A DNA stretch of 64,000 nucleotides, from assembly GCF_024198175.1 (NCBI RefSeq), contig NZ_JAJVKV010000025.1:53826-117825 (forward strand). Direction: 5' to 3'. Position 1 is the first letter of the stretch. Every line of letters starts with the position of its first letter. The notes below the pieces were generated by a model. That model saw only the letters and a list, made by a program, of their open reading frames with translations. It had not been told where the DNA came from and made no database searches. This DNA comes from Pyxidicoccus xibeiensis (GTDB lineage: Bacteria > Myxococcota > Myxococcia > Myxococcales > Myxococcaceae). Made by a program: the position numbers and the translations under genes. This document shows positions 18,417-26,845 of this stretch, one piece after another.

Positions 18417-18716
18417 TCACGTTCCCCCAGTCATAACAGCCTCGACCCGCGCCGCATCAACCCCCACCACCGTCACGCGCTTGCGGCGCGATGCGTCACC
18501 GGCGGCGAGGCTCACCTGCCGGCGGGGGACGCCGAGCTGCTTCGCGAGGAACTCCAGGAGGGCGGCATTGGCCTCGCCGTCGACGGGAGGCGCGGCGAGC
18601 TGGAGCTTCAGCAGGCCGTCATGCTCTCCCACCACGCGGGTGCGCGAGGCGCGCGGCTGGATGAGGAGGGCCAGCTCCACGCCTTCGGGGGTGGCCTTCA
18701 GCCAGGGCGCGGCCAT
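18417..18716 (-). CDS. YggU / DUF167 family protein
   Basis: A 99-residue protein of the small UPF0235 family, with the hallmark pattern LLIQPRASRTRVVGEHDGLLKLQLAAPPVDGEANAALL near the middle and SRRKRV at the C-terminal end. The family has a known fold but no settled function. It begins 3 bp after the divIVA stop, and its own stop overlaps a possible GTG start of the peptidase gene. The divIVA-yggU neighbourhood is common in bacteria near cell-division genes. Confidence 0.88.
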   Translation of the reverse strand: MAAPWLKATPEGVELALLIQPRASRTRVVGEHDGLLKLQLAAPPVDGEANAALLEFLAKQLGVPRRQVSLAAGDASRRKRVTVVGVDAARVEAVMTGGT

Positions 18717-18719
18717 GGG

Positions 18720-19247
18720 CTATTCGCCGAGGTTGGCCTTCTTCTGGGAGAGGTAGGCCACGTTGTCCTCGACGCGCGCGTAGTCGCGGTCCGCGAAGGA
18801 CGGGCCCTTGAACGTCTCCAGCAGCTTCTGGTGCGCGTCCAGCACCGAGCGCACCTGGGACTCGAACTGGGTGCGCTGGCGCTTCAGCTCGTTGATGTCC
18901 TCCACCACCTGCACCAGCCGCTGGTGGGCGCCGTGGACGATCTTCTCCGCCTGGTGCTCGGCGTCCGCGATGATGATCTCCGCCTCCTTCTTGGCGGCGG
19001 ACTTGAGGTCCTCGCTGATGCGCTGGGCGGTGACCATCGTCTCCTGGAGGGTGCGCTCCCGCTCCTGGTGCTGCTCGAGCTTGAGCTGCGTGCGCTTCAG
19101 CTCCTCCTTGAGCGCGATGTTCTCCCGGACCACTTCCTCGAACTCGGTGGCGATCAGCTCGAGGTGGGCCTCCACCTCGCGGCGGGAGAAGCCGCGCAGG
19201 GCCGTTTCGAACCGCTTCTGCCGGATGTCGAGCGGGGTGATCTTCAT
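18720..19247 (-). CDS. divIVA: DivIVA-domain protein
   Basis: A 175-residue coiled-coil protein from ATG 19247; the frame continues upstream to 19430 but that part has no homology-like pattern. The N-terminal DivIVA signature is clear: ITPLDIRQKRFETALRGF and SRREVEAHLELIATEFEEV. Most of the rest is heptad-rich coiled coil (residues 35-150). DivIVA proteins sit on the inner face of the membrane at curved sites or poles and recruit division, chromosome or envelope factors. In the adjacent operon position is yggU, as in many bacteria. A moderately charged C-terminus (DYARVEDNVAYLSQKK) follows. Confidence 0.9.
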   Translation of the reverse strand: MKITPLDIRQKRFETALRGFSRREVEAHLELIATEFEEVVRENIALKEELKRTQLKLEQHQERERTLQETMVTAQRISEDLKSAAKKEAEIIIADAEHQAEKIVHGAHQRLVQVVEDINELKRQRTQFESQVRSVLDAHQKLLETFKGPSFADRDYARVEDNVAYLSQKKANLGE

Positions 19248-19377
19248 GGCCCCGCAGTCTACCGCAGGGCAGTGACTTCTCCAGGAAACCACCCGGGAGG
19301 ACCGGGGCCCCGCGGCGTCGGGTGGTGCACACGCGCCTGCCCGGCGGGAGGGCAGGCGGGCAGGCGTCACGGGCCCG

Positions 19378-20007
19378 TCAGCGGGGCGCGGGCGTGGGCT
19401 CCCACTGCGTGGCGACGGTGCGCGCGGCATTCTGCACCCCGGCGGTGAGGCGCGAGTCCGTGGCCGCGTCCCGCACGGTGCGCTGCGCGGTGGCGGTGCG
19501 CTGGAAGATGAGGCCGTTGAGCGCTTGAATCTTCAGCGCGTCCGGCATGCGCGGGTGGCGCACGACGTTGCCGAGAATCTCCTCCGCGCGCGGGTGCTGG
19601 AAGAGCGCCACCGCGCGCAGGGCGGCCTGCTGGATGCGCGGGTTGGGGTCCCACATGAGCGCGGCCAGCATGTCCAGGGCGCGCGCGTCGCCCAGCAGCC
19701 CCACGTCCTCGATGGCGATGGCGCGAATCTCCTCCGGCGCCGGCTTCACGGCCCACAGCAGGGCGCGCAGCAGGGCGGTGTCCTCGCCGGCGGCGCCGGG
19801 GGCCTCCGCGGTGCCCGGGGCCCCGGTGGGCAGGGGCGGCGCGGTGGGGGCCGCCGCCGACTCCTGAGTGGGCGCGGGGGCCGGGGTGGCGCGGGCGGGC
19901 TGCTTGCGGGCCGGGCCGGGCCGGGGAGCGGGGCGGGCCGGAGCGGCCGGAGCCTGGGCGTGCACGACGCCGGCGAGCAGCAGTCCAGGGAGGAGCAGGG
20001 GACGCAT
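19378..20007 (-). CDS. Exported HEAT-repeat protein
   Basis: A 209-residue protein starting at ATG 20007, where a signal peptide begins (LLLPGLLLAGVVHAQA). The frame is open further upstream to 20376, but that region overlaps the J-protein gene on the other strand and looks non-coding. A long Pro/Ala-rich segment (about residues 20-70) is followed by HEAT-type helical repeats, for example ARALDMLAALMWDPNPRIQQ and AALRAVALFQHPRAEEILGN. HEAT repeats mediate protein contacts; no enzyme activity is evident. It would act in the periplasm or outside the cell. It is 130 bp upstream of divIVA and may be transcribed separately. Confidence 0.75.
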   Translation of the reverse strand: MRPLLLPGLLLAGVVHAQAPAAPARPAPRPGPARKQPARATPAPAPTQESAAAPTAPPLPTGAPGTAEAPGAAGEDTALLRALLWAVKPAPEEIRAIAIEDVGLLGDARALDMLAALMWDPNPRIQQAALRAVALFQHPRAEEILGNVVRHPRMPDALKIQALNGLIFQRTATAQRTVRDAATDSRLTAGVQNAARTVATQWEPTPAPR

Positions 20008-20152
20008 GGGCCTCGTTCTACCCCGAAATCCCCCGGCCGGGAGGTCCCCGGCGGCACCGGGCAGGGGGTGGGTCAGAGAAAATCTTGACGCGATCTCCGA
20101 TCGTGGGACCTTGGCGGCGCTACAGGCGTGTTGCAAGAGGGAGCAAGGGCTG

Positions 20153-20665
20153 ATGAGCGCGGCGGTCGCGAACTGGCAGACGCTGGAGAACGTGGATGTC
20201 GAGTGCACCCACTGCGGCATCCGGATGACGCTGCAGGCGGGCCATCGGGTGAAGTACTTCCGGTGCTCCGGGTGCCATCGCTGGGTGTCCAGCACGTACT
20301 CGGAGGTCTTCCGTGCGGACGCGAAGGTGCGCACGCACCCGGTGAAGGACACGGCGGCGCAGGACGAGGCCTTCATCGAGGTGAAGGACCGGCTGGACCG
20401 CTGGCTGTCCGCGCTGGAGGACCAGGACCCGTACCGGCTGCTGGGCGTGTCGCCGCTGGACTCGGCGGAGACGGTCCGCGCGCGCTACCACGAGCTGGCG
20501 ATGGAGCGGCACCCGGACCGCGGCGGCTCGGCGGAGAAGATGCGCGAGCTGAACGCGGCCTACGAGCGCATCCTCCGTCACCGGCAGCGCAAGCGTCAGG
20601 AGGCGCTGTCCGCGGGCAGCGCCCCGGTGAGCGCTGCGTCCGTCCTGCCGGCCCGCAGCAGGTAG
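20153..20665 (+). CDS. Zinc-ribbon J-domain protein
   Basis: A 170-residue protein from ATG 20153. Cys18, Cys21, Cys38 and Cys41 form a treble-clef or zinc-ribbon (ECTHCG and RCSGCH). A J-domain follows at about residues 92-142, with YRLLGVSP, YHELAMERHPDRGG (HPD at 120-122) and MRELNAAYERIL. The HPD motif stimulates DnaK-type ATPases, so this is a specialised co-chaperone whose zinc-ribbon may choose the client. It lacks the G/F region and substrate domains of DnaJ. Its 3' end overlaps the convergent spoIIM-like gene by 70 bp, an antisense overlap that could matter for expression. Confidence 0.85.
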   Translation: MSAAVANWQTLENVDVECTHCGIRMTLQAGHRVKYFRCSGCHRWVSSTYSEVFRADAKVRTHPVKDTAAQDEAFIEVKDRLDRWLSALEDQDPYRLLGVSPLDSAETVRARYHELAMERHPDRGGSAEKMRELNAAYERILRHRQRKRQEALSAGSAPVSAASVLPARSR

Positions 20666-21591
20666 AGCCAGAAGACGGCCCCCAGCGACAGCCCCAGCCC
20701 CGCCTTCACCCAGGTGGGGAAGAGGCTTCCCGGGGAGACGTAGCCCTCCACCACGCCGATGAGGGCGAGGAAGGGCGCGCAGCCGAGCACCAGCTTCACC
20801 GCCTCGCGGCCCCGCAGCGCCAGCGCCTGCCCCCGGGGCAGCTCTCCCGGGTCGATGAGCGCCTGGCCCACCATGAGGCCCGCGCCCCCGGCGATGACGA
20901 TGATGGACAGCTCCACCGGGCCGTGTGCGGCGGTGAAGTCGAAGAGGCCCGGCCCCATGCCCTCGCGCACGCAGTGCGCGGTCACCGCGCCGATGTGCAC
21001 GCCGTTGTTCACCAGCATGTACAGCGTGCCCAGGCCGAACAGCATGCCCAGGGCGAACGTGGCGATGGTGACGGTGAGGTTGTTGGTGGCGATGCTGGAC
21101 GCCACCGAGTTGGGCGGCGCCACCGAGAGGATGTCGTCCGTCCACATGCGGCCCTGGGCCACGTACTGACGCACGCCCTCCGGCACCAGCAGCTCCGCGC
21201 CCCTCGGCTCCCACAGCACCACCGCCGCGCCCAGCAGCAGCCCCAGGCAGAACAGCGCGGCGCTGGCGCCCACGAAGCGCAGCTCGCGGCGCAGGGTGAG
21301 GGGGAACTCGCGCCGGAAGAAGGCTCGCACCGCGGGCCAGCGCTCGCGCGGGGGCTGGTAGATGGCGGCGTAGGCCTGGCCGCACAGCTGGTTGAGGAAG
21401 CGGTGCGCGTCCGTGCCCGGATAGAATGTCTGGGTATGCGCCAGGTCCGCGGAGGCGCGGCGATACAGCGTGTCCAGCGTGCGCAGCTCCTCCAGCTTCA
21501 GCGCGCCGGCACGCTGGCGCCCCAGCAGGCCCTGGAGCGCGTCCCAGTCCGCGCGGCGCCGGGAGACGAAGGCGGGCAGGGGCGTGGCCAT
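20596..21591 (-). CDS. SpoIIM-family (DUF95) membrane protein
   Basis: A 331-residue inner-membrane protein with a soluble N-terminal helical region (residues 1-95) and about five or six transmembrane segments. Typical family patterns include TNNLTVTIATFALGMLFGLGT, the VNNGVHIGAV region and HGPVELSIIVIAGGAGL. The SpoIIM/DUF95 family is named after a Bacillus engulfment protein but is widespread in non-sporulating bacteria. There it is often beside RDD and MoxR/DUF58 genes. Here it starts one base after the RDD gene stop, so the two form an operon; no MoxR or DUF58 gene is visible. Its 3' end runs 70 bp into the J-protein gene. Confidence 0.88.
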   Translation of the reverse strand: MATPLPAFVSRRRADWDALQGLLGRQRAGALKLEELRTLDTLYRRASADLAHTQTFYPGTDAHRFLNQLCGQAYAAIYQPPRERWPAVRAFFRREFPLTLRRELRFVGASAALFCLGLLLGAAVVLWEPRGAELLVPEGVRQYVAQGRMWTDDILSVAPPNSVASSIATNNLTVTIATFALGMLFGLGTLYMLVNNGVHIGAVTAHCVREGMGPGLFDFTAAHGPVELSIIVIAGGAGLMVGQALIDPGELPRGQALALRGREAVKLVLGCAPFLALIGVVEGYVSPGSLFPTWVKAGLGLSLGAVFWLYLLRAGRTDAALTGALPADSAS

Positions 21592-21592
21592 G

Positions 21593-22369
21593 TCAGACCC
21601 CGGCCCGGGCGCGCTCGCGCAGGAAGGACTCGGTGCGCTCCGGCGTGGCGAGCACCGTGGCGCGCGCCTCCCCGGACAGGCCTCCCACCCGGTCCACCAG
21701 CCGCGCTCCCAGCCGCTGCCGCACCTCCGGCGCCAGGCCGGGCGCGCGCGTCAGGAAGGCCAGCACCAGCTCCACCTCCTCGGGCGTCAGCGCCCGGGTG
21801 GACGCGCCCGCCGGCACCGCGCTGCTGCCCATGACGCCGGAAGCCGGCGCCGCGGTGTACTTGTCCAGGTCGATGCGCTCCTCGCGCACCAGCAGCGTGC
21901 CCGCCAGCAGGTCGCCCAGCCGCCGGTGCTGGCGCGACAGCAGCATGGAGATGCAGCCGGTGGCGTACGCGGCGGGCAGGAAGTCCACCGCGCGGCAGAG
22001 GTTGCGCACCGCGCTCTCGTACAGGCCCACCGGTGAGCCATCCATGCGCACCACGCGGATGCCCAGCAGCCGCTTGCCGGCTGTCTGTCCATGGAAGAAG
22101 ACCTCGGCCAGCGTCCAGTACAGCCACTGGGTGGCGAACAGCCCCACCACGAGCAGCGTCTGCGCCAGCCCCGACAGCTCCCTGAGCACGCCCAGCACGT
22201 CGGACACCAGCAGCGTGAAGACGAAGTAGGCCACAATCCAGAAGAAGAACAGCAGGGCCGCGTCCACGAGCCACGCGAGGCACCGGTAGCCGATGCCGGC
22301 CACGGGCAGCGTGAGGGCCACGCGCTCGGGCGTGGCGACGTCGAGGTGCGGAGTGGTAGCGGTGCTCAT
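21593..22369 (-). CDS. RDD-family membrane protein
   Basis: A 258-residue protein from ATG 22369. The RDD domain (about residues 25-160) shows the namesake Arg and Asp residues: YRCLAWLVDAALLFFFW, GQTAGKRLLGIRVVRMDGSPVG, and RRLGDLLAGTLLV. Three or so transmembrane helices are visible. The C-terminal 90 residues form a soluble helical domain rich in Glu/Arg (TPEEVELVLAFLTRAPGL). RDD proteins are thought to be channels or transporters of small solutes, but the family is only partly characterised. It is one base apart from the downstream spoIIM-like gene, supporting a joint role. Confidence 0.88.
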   Translation of the reverse strand: MSTATTPHLDVATPERVALTLPVAGIGYRCLAWLVDAALLFFFWIVAYFVFTLLVSDVLGVLRELSGLAQTLLVVGLFATQWLYWTLAEVFFHGQTAGKRLLGIRVVRMDGSPVGLYESAVRNLCRAVDFLPAAYATGCISMLLSRQHRRLGDLLAGTLLVREERIDLDKYTAAPASGVMGSSAVPAGASTRALTPEEVELVLAFLTRAPGLAPEVRQRLGARLVDRVGGLSGEARATVLATPERTESFLRERARAGV

Positions 22370-22896
22370 ACGGTCACCCCAGCATACACGCCGCCGCCCG
22401 GGCCACGGCGGCCTGTCTGGCGGCCGTCTCAGCTGGATTTGCGAGGATTTCGTGGCCCGTGTGCGTGTCACGCGCCGGACAGCGCCGGGTGTACTCAAGG
22501 GCGGCGTTATCGGATTGTGGACGGCTCACCCTGTCTTCCTCGTGACAGCGATGACGAACCGACGTCTGAACCCCCTGGATCGCGCTCTGATTCATGCACA
22601 ATTGACACTCCCGCCGGGGCTGGTTCGCGTCTGCGCTTTCCCGGTGATAGGGTTTCGTTCTGCCGAACCAGAAGTGGGCCGTATGGAGGTGCGGCCCCAA
22701 AGGACGTCAGTCGTAGTCGAAAGTCGAAAGCAGTCAGGAGTCGAGTCTTACATCGGTAGGCCGACCCCGAAGTGGTTCAGCGGACTTGCCCGTTCCAGCT
22801 CGATGCAGTTCAGCCCGCTGACCCGGAGTATCGGAGTCGGCTGTGGTCAACAGGTAGTCCCAGAAGTTTTCGCCATGGCGGCTGGGGGGCCTTCGC
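22370..22896. other. Divergent intergenic region upstream of RDD operon and luxR-type gene
   Basis: About 527 bp with no convincing gene in either strand. It is clearly less GC-rich than its surroundings, especially 22500-22770. It holds a TTGACA box (22602-22607) without a good -10 at the right distance and a short tandem of AGTCGAA near 22717-22733. Both divergent promoters probably lie here. Confidence 0.45.
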
Positions 22897-23586
22897 ATGG
22901 CAACCAATCAAGCAGCGATTCGTGTATCTATTCTCGAGGGACCGTGGGCGGCCTGGCAGGGCCTTGCTGAGGGTCTCCGCGGGGAAGGCGTGCAGATCTC
23001 CTCGGTGACGAGGGATGTGCGGCTCTTCCTCGATGGTCTGGGCACTGATCCGCCGCAGGTGGCGGTGATGGACGTGGAAGGTGACAGCGAGGCGGCTGTC
23101 GGCTGCTCCGTCACGGAGGGCATCAACCTCCTGAGAGAGGCGCGCAAGCGTCGGCTCGAGGTGAGGATGCTGTTGCTCTCCGCGGTGAGCGCGCCGGAAA
23201 TCATCTCGCAATGCTTCGACGAGGGCGCCTCCGGCTACCTCTTCAGGGCAGGCCTCGGCACCACCGCCGTGGCGTCCGCCATCCAGTCGCTGGTGCGGGG
23301 CGAGCGGTTGTTCCCGGTGCAGTTGCTGAGGAACGACTTCGAGCACCCACCGGTGACGTCGCCCACGGCGAGCGTGCTGTTGGCGCTCACGCAGCGCGAG
23401 CGGGAAGTGCTCGCGTACGTGGCGGGAGGCGCGGACAACCTGAAGATCGCCGCGCACCTGCAGATTGCCGAGCGCACCGTCAAGTCGCACGTCACCCAGC
23501 TCTACAGGAAGCTGGGGGCCGAAAACCGCACGCAGTTGGCGTTGCGTGCGTGCCACCTGGGCGTCCGCCCACCGCCCGACCTCTAG
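22897..23586 (+). CDS. NarL/LuxR-type regulator with a degenerate receiver domain
   Basis: A 229-residue protein from ATG 22897. The C-terminal HTH (about 163-225) is fully conserved: LTQREREVLAYVAGGADNLKIA and AERTVKSHVTQLYRKLGAEN. The N-terminal 130 residues have the receiver fold (YLFRAG, the LLLSAVSAPE strand and D59 in VMDVEG), but the usual acidic pair is replaced by E14-G15 (SILEGPW) and the invariant Lys by Arg117. It is therefore probably not controlled by standard phosphorylation, as in other atypical response regulators. No histidine kinase gene is adjacent. The long AT-rich upstream region suggests its own regulated promoter. A hairpin follows the stop. Confidence 0.87.
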   Translation: MATNQAAIRVSILEGPWAAWQGLAEGLRGEGVQISSVTRDVRLFLDGLGTDPPQVAVMDVEGDSEAAVGCSVTEGINLLREARKRRLEVRMLLLSAVSAPEIISQCFDEGASGYLFRAGLGTTAVASAIQSLVRGERLFPVQLLRNDFEHPPVTSPTASVLLALTQREREVLAYVAGGADNLKIAAHLQIAERTVKSHVTQLYRKLGAENRTQLALRACHLGVRPPPDL

Positions 23587-23601
23587 CCAGAGGCCGGCCC
23601 A

Positions 23602-23627
23602 CCCTCTCCTCGCTCGCGGGGAGAGGG
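23602..23627 (+). terminator. Hairpin terminator after luxR-type gene
   Basis: CCCTCTCC (23602-23609) pairs with GGAGAGGG (23620-23627); an inner CGC/GCG pair extends the stem. It starts 16 bp after the stop codon. Confidence 0.6.
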
Positions 23628-23683
23628 AGTTCAAGGTGATTCACATGGAGTGACCGGACCCGCCTCGCGGGACGGCTCGGAGA

Positions 23684-23730
23684 CACGCCCCCCGGACCCT
23701 GGCCAGCAGCCGGGGCCTCTGGGGGGCGTG
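23684..23730 (-). terminator. Hairpin terminator after mbtH
   Basis: Perfect 10-bp stem CACGCCCCCC (23684-23693) against GGGGGGCGTG (23721-23730), flanked by a further CGGCTC/GAGCCG pairing, just past the mbtH stop. It lies between convergent genes and may serve both directions. Confidence 0.65.
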
Positions 23731-23741
23731 GAGCCGGGACC

Positions 23742-23966
23742 TCAGTTCTTCAGCTGCGACTGCTCTTCCATCTTCTTGCGCAGGCTCAGCGGACGCATGT
23801 CCGTCCAGACCTGCTTGATGTACTCGAGGCACTCGGCCTTGGGGCCCTGCTTGCCCGCGTCCTTCCAGCCGAGCGCGTTCTCGCGGTCCGCCGGCCAGAT
23901 GGAGTACTGCTCTTCGTGGTTCACGACGACCTTGTAGATCGTCGTATCTTCGCGCTCATCCGCCAT
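23742..23966 (-). CDS. Orphan MbtH-family protein
   Basis: A 74-residue protein of normal MbtH length, with the conserved Trp and surrounding patterns NHEEQYSIWP, ALGWKDAGKQG, CLEYIKQVWTDMRPLSLR. AGGAG lies nine bases before ATG 23966. MbtH proteins bind adenylation domains of nonribosomal peptide synthetases and help them fold or activate amino acids. Usually the gene is inside an NRPS cluster, but no NRPS gene is found in this window, so this copy may serve distant synthetases in trans. Neighbours are a LuxR-type regulator (convergent) and a DUF1993 gene, neither obviously linked to peptide synthesis. Confidence 0.93.
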   Translation of the reverse strand: MADEREDTTIYKVVVNHEEQYSIWPADRENALGWKDAGKQGPKAECLEYIKQVWTDMRPLSLRKKMEEQSQLKN

Positions 23967-24218
23967 GGTGTTCGACTCCTGGGAGTGGGGGCATTCTGCT
24001 CACATCCCTGGAAAAGGGGTCAAGGCAGGGTCGTTCGCCTGCCCCGCTCCAGTTTCAGCGTTCTCCGGTGTCCATTCAACGTTCAGGACGCCGGTTCTTT
24101 CCCAGCCTCGCTCAGCAGGGTGACACGGGCCCGGTCGGCGTCGGCGGCGCGTACCCGCAGTGTGGGGCCGGTGTACGCCCTTGCCGCATAGCCGGGGCGC
24201 GCGTCCCTCGGTGGCGGC

Positions 24219-24728
24219 TCACCGCCCGCCGAGGAAGTCCGCCTTGCCCAGGTCCACGCCGTTGTGGCGCAGCAGCGCGTACGCGGTCGTCACGTGGAAG
24301 AAGAAGTTCGGCAGGGCGAAGTGCTTCAGGTACTGCTCGCCAGTGAAGAGCATCGGGTCCTTCCCGCGCCTCGGGACGCTGATCTGCTTCTCCTCGGTGC
24401 CGTCCAGCTTGGCGTGGGGCACCGACTCCAGGAAGGCCAGGGTCTTCGCGATGCGCTCCTCGAGCTCGGGCAGCGACGCCTCGGTGTCCTCGAAGGCGGG
24501 CGCGTCCACCCCGGCGAGGCGCGCCGCGCAGAACTTGGCCGTGTCACAGGCAATCTGCACCTGGTTCTTGAAGGGCAGCATGTCGGGCGCGAGCCGCGCC
24601 GTCACCAGCACGTTGGGGTCGAACTTCTTCGTCTCCGCGTGCGCCCGGGCCTTGCCGAGGCACTTCGAGAGGTTGCCGAGCATCGTCACGAAAATCGGCA
24701 CGCTGGCCGAGGACATGGAAATCGCCAT
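24219..24728 (-). CDS. DUF1993 family protein
   Basis: A 169-residue protein with the family pattern: an N-terminal MLGNLSKCLGKARAHAETKKF helix, DPNVLVTARLAPDMLPFKNQVQIA, and a C-terminal NFFFHVTTAYALLRHNGVDLGKADFLGG. The fold is a DinB-like four-helix bundle, soluble and cytoplasmic. No specific reaction is established for the family. It has its own promoter region and no operon partner. The next 200 bp up to the CotH-like gene show nothing I can annotate. Confidence 0.88.
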   Translation of the reverse strand: MAISMSSASVPIFVTMLGNLSKCLGKARAHAETKKFDPNVLVTARLAPDMLPFKNQVQIACDTAKFCAARLAGVDAPAFEDTEASLPELEERIAKTLAFLESVPHAKLDGTEEKQISVPRRGKDPMLFTGEQYLKHFALPNFFFHVTTAYALLRHNGVDLGKADFLGGR

Positions 24729-24930
24729 GGAGGGGCTCCGGGGTGGGGATGCGGCCCTGGTCTAACCCGTGGCGACGGTCCGCGGTAGCCAATGGGCGCG
24801 GTCATGCCCGGACTCATGTCCACGCCAGGCACTGCGATACTGAACAATTCTTCGCGAGCGGCCCGGGGCTCGCCTCCTCCCTCGCTCCTCCCGCATTGCC
24901 CTGGGGGGAGGGGCGACCCACCTTCCGCCC

Positions 24931-26676
24931 GTGAATTCCAGAGGGGCAGGGGCGTGGGCGGTCGTCATCGCGGTGCTCGTCGCGTGTTCACCGCAGTCAC
25001 CCGAGGAGCCGGGGCCCGTCGACACGCCGCCGCCCCCGGTCGAGCCGGGTCCGCCTCCGCCGCCGCCCTCGCAGCCCACCGGGCCGGGCACGCCCGAGGA
25101 GCCCTGCCCGGCACTCGCCGCGCCTCCTGGGCCCCAGCTCGACAGCCCCACCGCCGATGCGCTGACCCCCATCGAGGCGCTCGTCATGCGGACGACGAGC
25201 GCCCCGGGCGCGGTGGGGAAGGCCTCGGCCCGCGCCGAATTCGAGCTCTGGTCGGTGAAGAGCAAGGGCGGGCTGGGCACACGCGTCTGGTCCGCCGCGG
25301 TGGATGAGCCGGGGAAGCTGGGCGAGGTGCGTCTGGCGGATGGGCGCTTCGACGTCGCGGGGGCCCGGCTCGACGAGCGCAAGCGGTACGCGGTGCGGGT
25401 GCGTCATGGCCTCGTGCGGTCCGGGTGCAACGACATCTGGGGCGAGTGGAGCGAGCCGCGCTTCTTCCGGACCGACGATGCCTCCGGGGAGCTGTTCGAC
25501 GAGACGAAGCTCCTCGAGTTCCACCTCGAAATCCCCCCTGAGTCCTGGGACGCCATCAACGCGGAGGCCGTCCCGCCCGACTGTGTGCCGCATGATCGCC
25601 AGTCCTACCGGGCCACGCTCCGCTTCCGGGACCAGGTCTTCGAAGGGGTGGGCCTCCAGGTGAAGGGCGGCTGCGGCTCGGCCCGGACGCTCGAGGGCAA
25701 GGCCTCCTTCAAGGTGGACCTGGAGTGGGATGACCCGGAGGTTGCCGTCTGCCCGGCCTCGAGGGAGCTGCTCGGCCGCAAGAAGCTCACGTTCAACAGC
25801 AACATCCAGGACCCGAGCTTCATGAACGAGCGCCTGGGCTATCCGCTCTACCGCGCGCTGGGAGTACCGGCGCCCCGCTCGGCCACGGTGAAGCTGTTCG
25901 TCAACGGCAAGCCCTGGGGCCTCTACACCCATGTCGAGACGTACGACCGGCGCTTCCTCTGGCGCTGGTTCGAGGACAAGGACGGCGTGCTCTACGAGGG
26001 CTCCTACTGGTGTGACCTGCTGCCCGGGAACGTCCCCGCGGCGGGAGAGAGCGCCCAGGGCTTCTGCCTCGAGCGCAAGCTGGATGGCGGGGACTGTGGA
26101 GAGCCTGGAGGTGGGGAGGCCGACGCCTTCGCGCCGCTGCGCGAGCTCACGCAGCGCCTCCACGCGCTGCCCAGGGGAGGCTTCTATCCCGAGGTGAAGG
26201 CGTTCTTCGACTACGACAGGTTCCTCACGACGTGGGCGGCCGACAGCCTCCTGTCGCACTGGGATGGATACCTGTTCGAGAACATCAACAACTACCGCGT
26301 GTATCAGGACCCCGCGACGGGGCGCTGGACGCTGCTGCCGGGAGGGATTGACCAGACCTTCGGCCACCGCGAGGGCTCGCGCTCGGGGCTGCGCAGTCCG
26401 TGGGCGGTGTCAGGGCTGCTGGCAAAGCGCTGCCTGGAGGAAGCGGACTGCCAGGCCGCCTTCGCGGCGCGCCTGGAGGAGGTGACCCGGGTCTTCGAGG
26501 AGGCCGGGCTGGAGGCCCGCGTCCAGCGCACCCGGAGCCAGCTCGCCGACGGGGTCTACGCGGATCCCCGCAAGGAGACGTCCAACAGCGACTTCGACCA
26601 GGCCGTGCGCGACACGCTCGAGTTCATCCACACGCGCCCCGCCCGCATCCGCGAGTACCTGAAGCAGGGGCCCTGA
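24931..26676 (+). CDS. CotH-like kinase family lipoprotein
   Basis: A 581-residue secreted protein starting at GTG 24931. The lipobox (VLVACS, Cys19) follows a short signal peptide, then a Pro-rich linker to about residue 60. Residues 75-180 look like a fibronectin- or Ig-type region (ALVMRTTSAPGA, RYAVRVRHGLVRSGCNDIWGEWSE). From about 190 the CotH domain is visible: LEFHLEIPPESWDAINAE, KLTFNSNIQDPSFMNERLGY, VKLFVNGKPWGLYTHVETYD and FLWRWFEDKDG. CotH proteins are secreted kinase-like enzymes first known from Bacillus spore coat. Several Cys pairs suggest disulfides. The cell-surface location is an inference from the lipobox. Confidence 0.87.
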   Translation: MNSRGAGAWAVVIAVLVACSPQSPEEPGPVDTPPPPVEPGPPPPPPSQPTGPGTPEEPCPALAAPPGPQLDSPTADALTPIEALVMRTTSAPGAVGKASARAEFELWSVKSKGGLGTRVWSAAVDEPGKLGEVRLADGRFDVAGARLDERKRYAVRVRHGLVRSGCNDIWGEWSEPRFFRTDDASGELFDETKLLEFHLEIPPESWDAINAEAVPPDCVPHDRQSYRATLRFRDQVFEGVGLQVKGGCGSARTLEGKASFKVDLEWDDPEVAVCPASRELLGRKKLTFNSNIQDPSFMNERLGYPLYRALGVPAPRSATVKLFVNGKPWGLYTHVETYDRRFLWRWFEDKDGVLYEGSYWCDLLPGNVPAAGESAQGFCLERKLDGGDCGEPGGGEADAFAPLRELTQRLHALPRGGFYPEVKAFFDYDRFLTTWAADSLLSHWDGYLFENINNYRVYQDPATGRWTLLPGGIDQTFGHREGSRSGLRSPWAVSGLLAKRCLEEADCQAAFAARLEEVTRVFEEAGLEARVQRTRSQLADGVYADPRKETSNSDFDQAVRDTLEFIHTRPARIREYLKQGP

Positions 26677-26845
26677 GCCGCGCCGCCGCGGGCCGGCCCC
26701 GGGTTGTCGGTCTCGAGACCGGGGGGGCGCGTCGCAGCGGGGGCCTGTCCGCCAGGCGACGCCCTTCGCGCATCCACCGTGTCCGTTCCCTTCGTCGCGT
26801 GTAGCTACGGCCGCACGCCGCAAGGCCCCTTTCGTGGAGGACGAG

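Noticed and set aside
22602..22607. TTGACA box as a promoter for the luxR-type gene
   Set aside because: No acceptable -10 element occurs 16-18 bp downstream.
22293..22970. 225-codon plus-strand frame across the intergenic region before luxR-type gene
   Set aside because: Composition changes along its length, it overlaps both flanking genes, and no domain or ribosome-binding site is visible.
26708..26721. Palindrome CGGTCTCGAGACCG between CotH-like and Yellow-like genes as an operator
   Set aside because: It lies inside a G/C-rich intergenic stretch that also forms a weak hairpin, far from the next start, and is more likely part of a terminator.
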